DNA of 64,000 nucleotides from Apoda limacodes (taxonomy: Eukaryota; Arthropoda; Insecta; Lepidoptera; Limacodidae). Positions 45,701 through 48,700 of the stretch are shown in pieces (position 1 is the first letter of the stretch; the number at the start of each line of letters is the position of its first letter). The stretch lies in contig OX291561.1 in assembly GCA_946406115.1 (NCBI GenBank), positions 5,696,273 through 5,760,272 on the forward strand, given 5' to 3'. A program made the translations under genes and the position numbers. The notes beneath the pieces are model-generated. The model made no database searches. It was not told the origin of the DNA and saw only the letters and a list, made by a program, of their open reading frames with translations.

Positions 45701-48700
45701 ACTTGCCTATCATGGAATAAAGACGACCGAGGACAAAAGCGGCTCGGTCTATAACTATTTTGGTGTGATCGCGGAAGTTCAAACGCCTATCCAGGGTCAC
45801 ACCGAGATATTTGGTCTTGTTTTGCCAGGGAATGGCACGACCGAAGAGTGAGAGGGGAGATGGCCGCGGAGGGCGGCCAGAGGTAAAGAGAACGGCAGAG
45901 CTTTTGAGGGGATTCACCTCGATTCTCCATTTCCGAAACCATTCGCCTAGGGCGTTGATAGCGGGTTGGAGTCTCTTAGTGATTCGACACACTTGCCTAT
46001 CGGTGGTATAAATAGCGGTATCGTCCGTAAAGAGGGCTAATTGGGTACCTATCGTTTTAGGGATGTCGTTAGTGTACAGAAGGTACAAGATAGGGGCGAG
46101 CACGGACCCTTGCGGGACTCCTGCTTCTATGGGACGGGGGGAAGAGAGAGTGCCTTATACTTTGTAGCGAAAAATACGATTCGACAAATAGTCTCGTATG
46201 ATGAACACGAGACGGCCTGGCAACTGAAAGTTGTACAGTTTATAAATTAAACCGTTGTGCCAGACTTTGTCGAAGGCTTTCGCTACATCGAAGAAGACAG
46301 TGTCCGTGTGCTGGGGCTTACCTAATACTGGTTGAAAGCCAGAAAGAATGTTCCGTGATGCGGAGGACTTGGTAGACGCATGAGTGTTTGGCACGAAAGC
46401 CGAACTGCTCGTCTATTAAAATGCCTCTGGAGACTATAGCGTTTCGTAGGCGAGCGAGGAGGAGACGTTCGTAGAGTTTACCAAGGGCCTTTAGTAAACT
46501 TATGGGGCGGTAAGAGGACGGCTCAGTGCGAGTTTTGCCTGGCTTGTGGATGCCTATAACAATTGCATCTTTCCATTGAGAAGGAAAGGTGAAATTTTCG
46601 ATAGCAGCGTTGAAAATCGCTACTAGAAGGCAGAGAAGGGGAAGAGTGAGGCGCGTTAGAGATATCGTCCGCACCGGGGGCTTTACGGGGGCGTAGGTCT
46701 TTGATGACCTGTTTGACTTCGTTGACAGTGACTGGGGGCAGGGGGTATTGTGGGGGCAGAGAAGTTCTGCGCTCCACTTCGCCGTCTACCTCGTGCACGT
46801 GGTCGGGATCGAACGGCTGTGTGCTTAAGGCACATTGAGCTTGGAGGCTAGACGCTAGGCAATCCGCTTTTTCGTCGTCATCTAACGCGGGAACTTACAT
46901 CGATGATGTAGTCATAGGTATGGCATGTATGATATATTTTCCGCAAAGACTTTTTTCCTTCCGGGAGACATAGACGAAGTGTATTGTAATGTAATGTAAA
47001 TGTATTTTTATTTATATTATTGTATGTATTTAATAAGCATTGATAACGGTAAATAAAACCGAAATATCTGCAACAAATATGACTTTTTTCAATACATATA
47101 TACCCATATATATATTAATGAAATGAATAAAACACTAAAATATAATATAATTCTATTATATAATATTATGTAAAAAATGTTCGTATTTAATCTTTAAGGA
47201 AACATTACTTCTTTCCGTTTAGTACGTCTAAGTAATCCTAAAAAAACCAAAAGTGTTCAACATCTACTTGGCCAGTTTTATTTGAATATCCGTGACCTTA
47301 ACCTATGTACGACGTTTATAGGGGCTTTATAAATTTCTTTCACAAATTTTAAAGATTTATCGAAGGACTTGGTCATACCATAGCCGAAGATCAAGAAAAC
47401 GTACGTGTACACAATTAGTAGCTTAAAGATGATAAAAAGTTGATGACAGATGCTAAACTTACAACGCTTTCATCTTCCTTATAAGTAGTCCAACGGCCCG
47501 GTGGTAGTAGAACCTTTGGTTTCTGAGGTTTCGGCAGCGATACCAGCATTGGGGCCAACCTATCAGTTTTAGCCTTAAAACGAAATAAGTTTATTTATTA
47601 TAAGACCAAATATAGGGTCATAGACAATTGACAGAATTGGATGGACGTAGAGACAAACAGAAAGTTAGCTATTGGTCTACTCCACGATTAAAAAAACGAA
47701 TCTACCTGGTGACCTGGCTGGTGACCTTGTCGATGGTCTATAACTAGACGTCCAATAACTAACTTTTTTGAATCTAGTTGAAACATCGGGGGGAAATATA
47801 CGGGCTTTTTTGCGGATAAGTTGGACATCAGATACGTCTTCTCAGACAAACGTCCTTATCACAATGTTCCCTTCACTAAAAACTTAGTTTAGTACATGAT
47901 TGGTTCAAACGCCCGCACCCTTCAAAACATAAAGCAAACGCCAAAACCTTTAGGCCATCGTGGCTATTCGTAACCTGCAACTGCAATGAATAGTATCACA
48001 CTTACTTTTAAAAGATTTAGAATGCAACATGGAACCCTTTTATTTACAGCATTTGGTATCTCAGCAATCCGTTCGTGTGTAATCTGTTGCAGCATTTATT
48101 TTAGAAAAAATGGCTTATTTATGCGGCCAAAGTTATGATGAAAATAAGGGTGTATATATAGCTGCCAAAATGTTACGGGGAATCAGTTTTTTACATAAGC
48201 TTTTATTTAATTTGCACCCTTTTTCCATTTTGACCAATCAAGCATTGCCTCCCGTAACCAACAAAACGTCTCAAGAACCATCTATTGAAAAATGATTGTT
48301 CTAATCGAAGTACATTATTGATATCTTTAAAAATGTTCAGTTTTCCCGCTAATGCGTCAATAGTAAGAAAATCAAGCAGACTATATATTGACCGGAATTT
48401 TTTTGCTTTACAATTTTTATTTTAAGAATAACGAATATTTTAAGAGTAACCTCCTCTCAACTAGCATGTGGCTTTTTATAATGGACAACTCAAATTCTAC
48501 AAATTCATATACCTATGTTTAATTACATTGAAATCAGTTACTTGTCACTTTCTGATTCCAGCGGACTATGGCGAGGAACGTGATGAGCACTCAAGTTATC
48601 AGCGTAAACAATGTTAAAATTTTATGTTAAAATAAAACCGGCTGTGACCACGAACTAAATTTTCTAAAAAAGCAACGTGGTAAGCTCTGAGAGCTTCTTC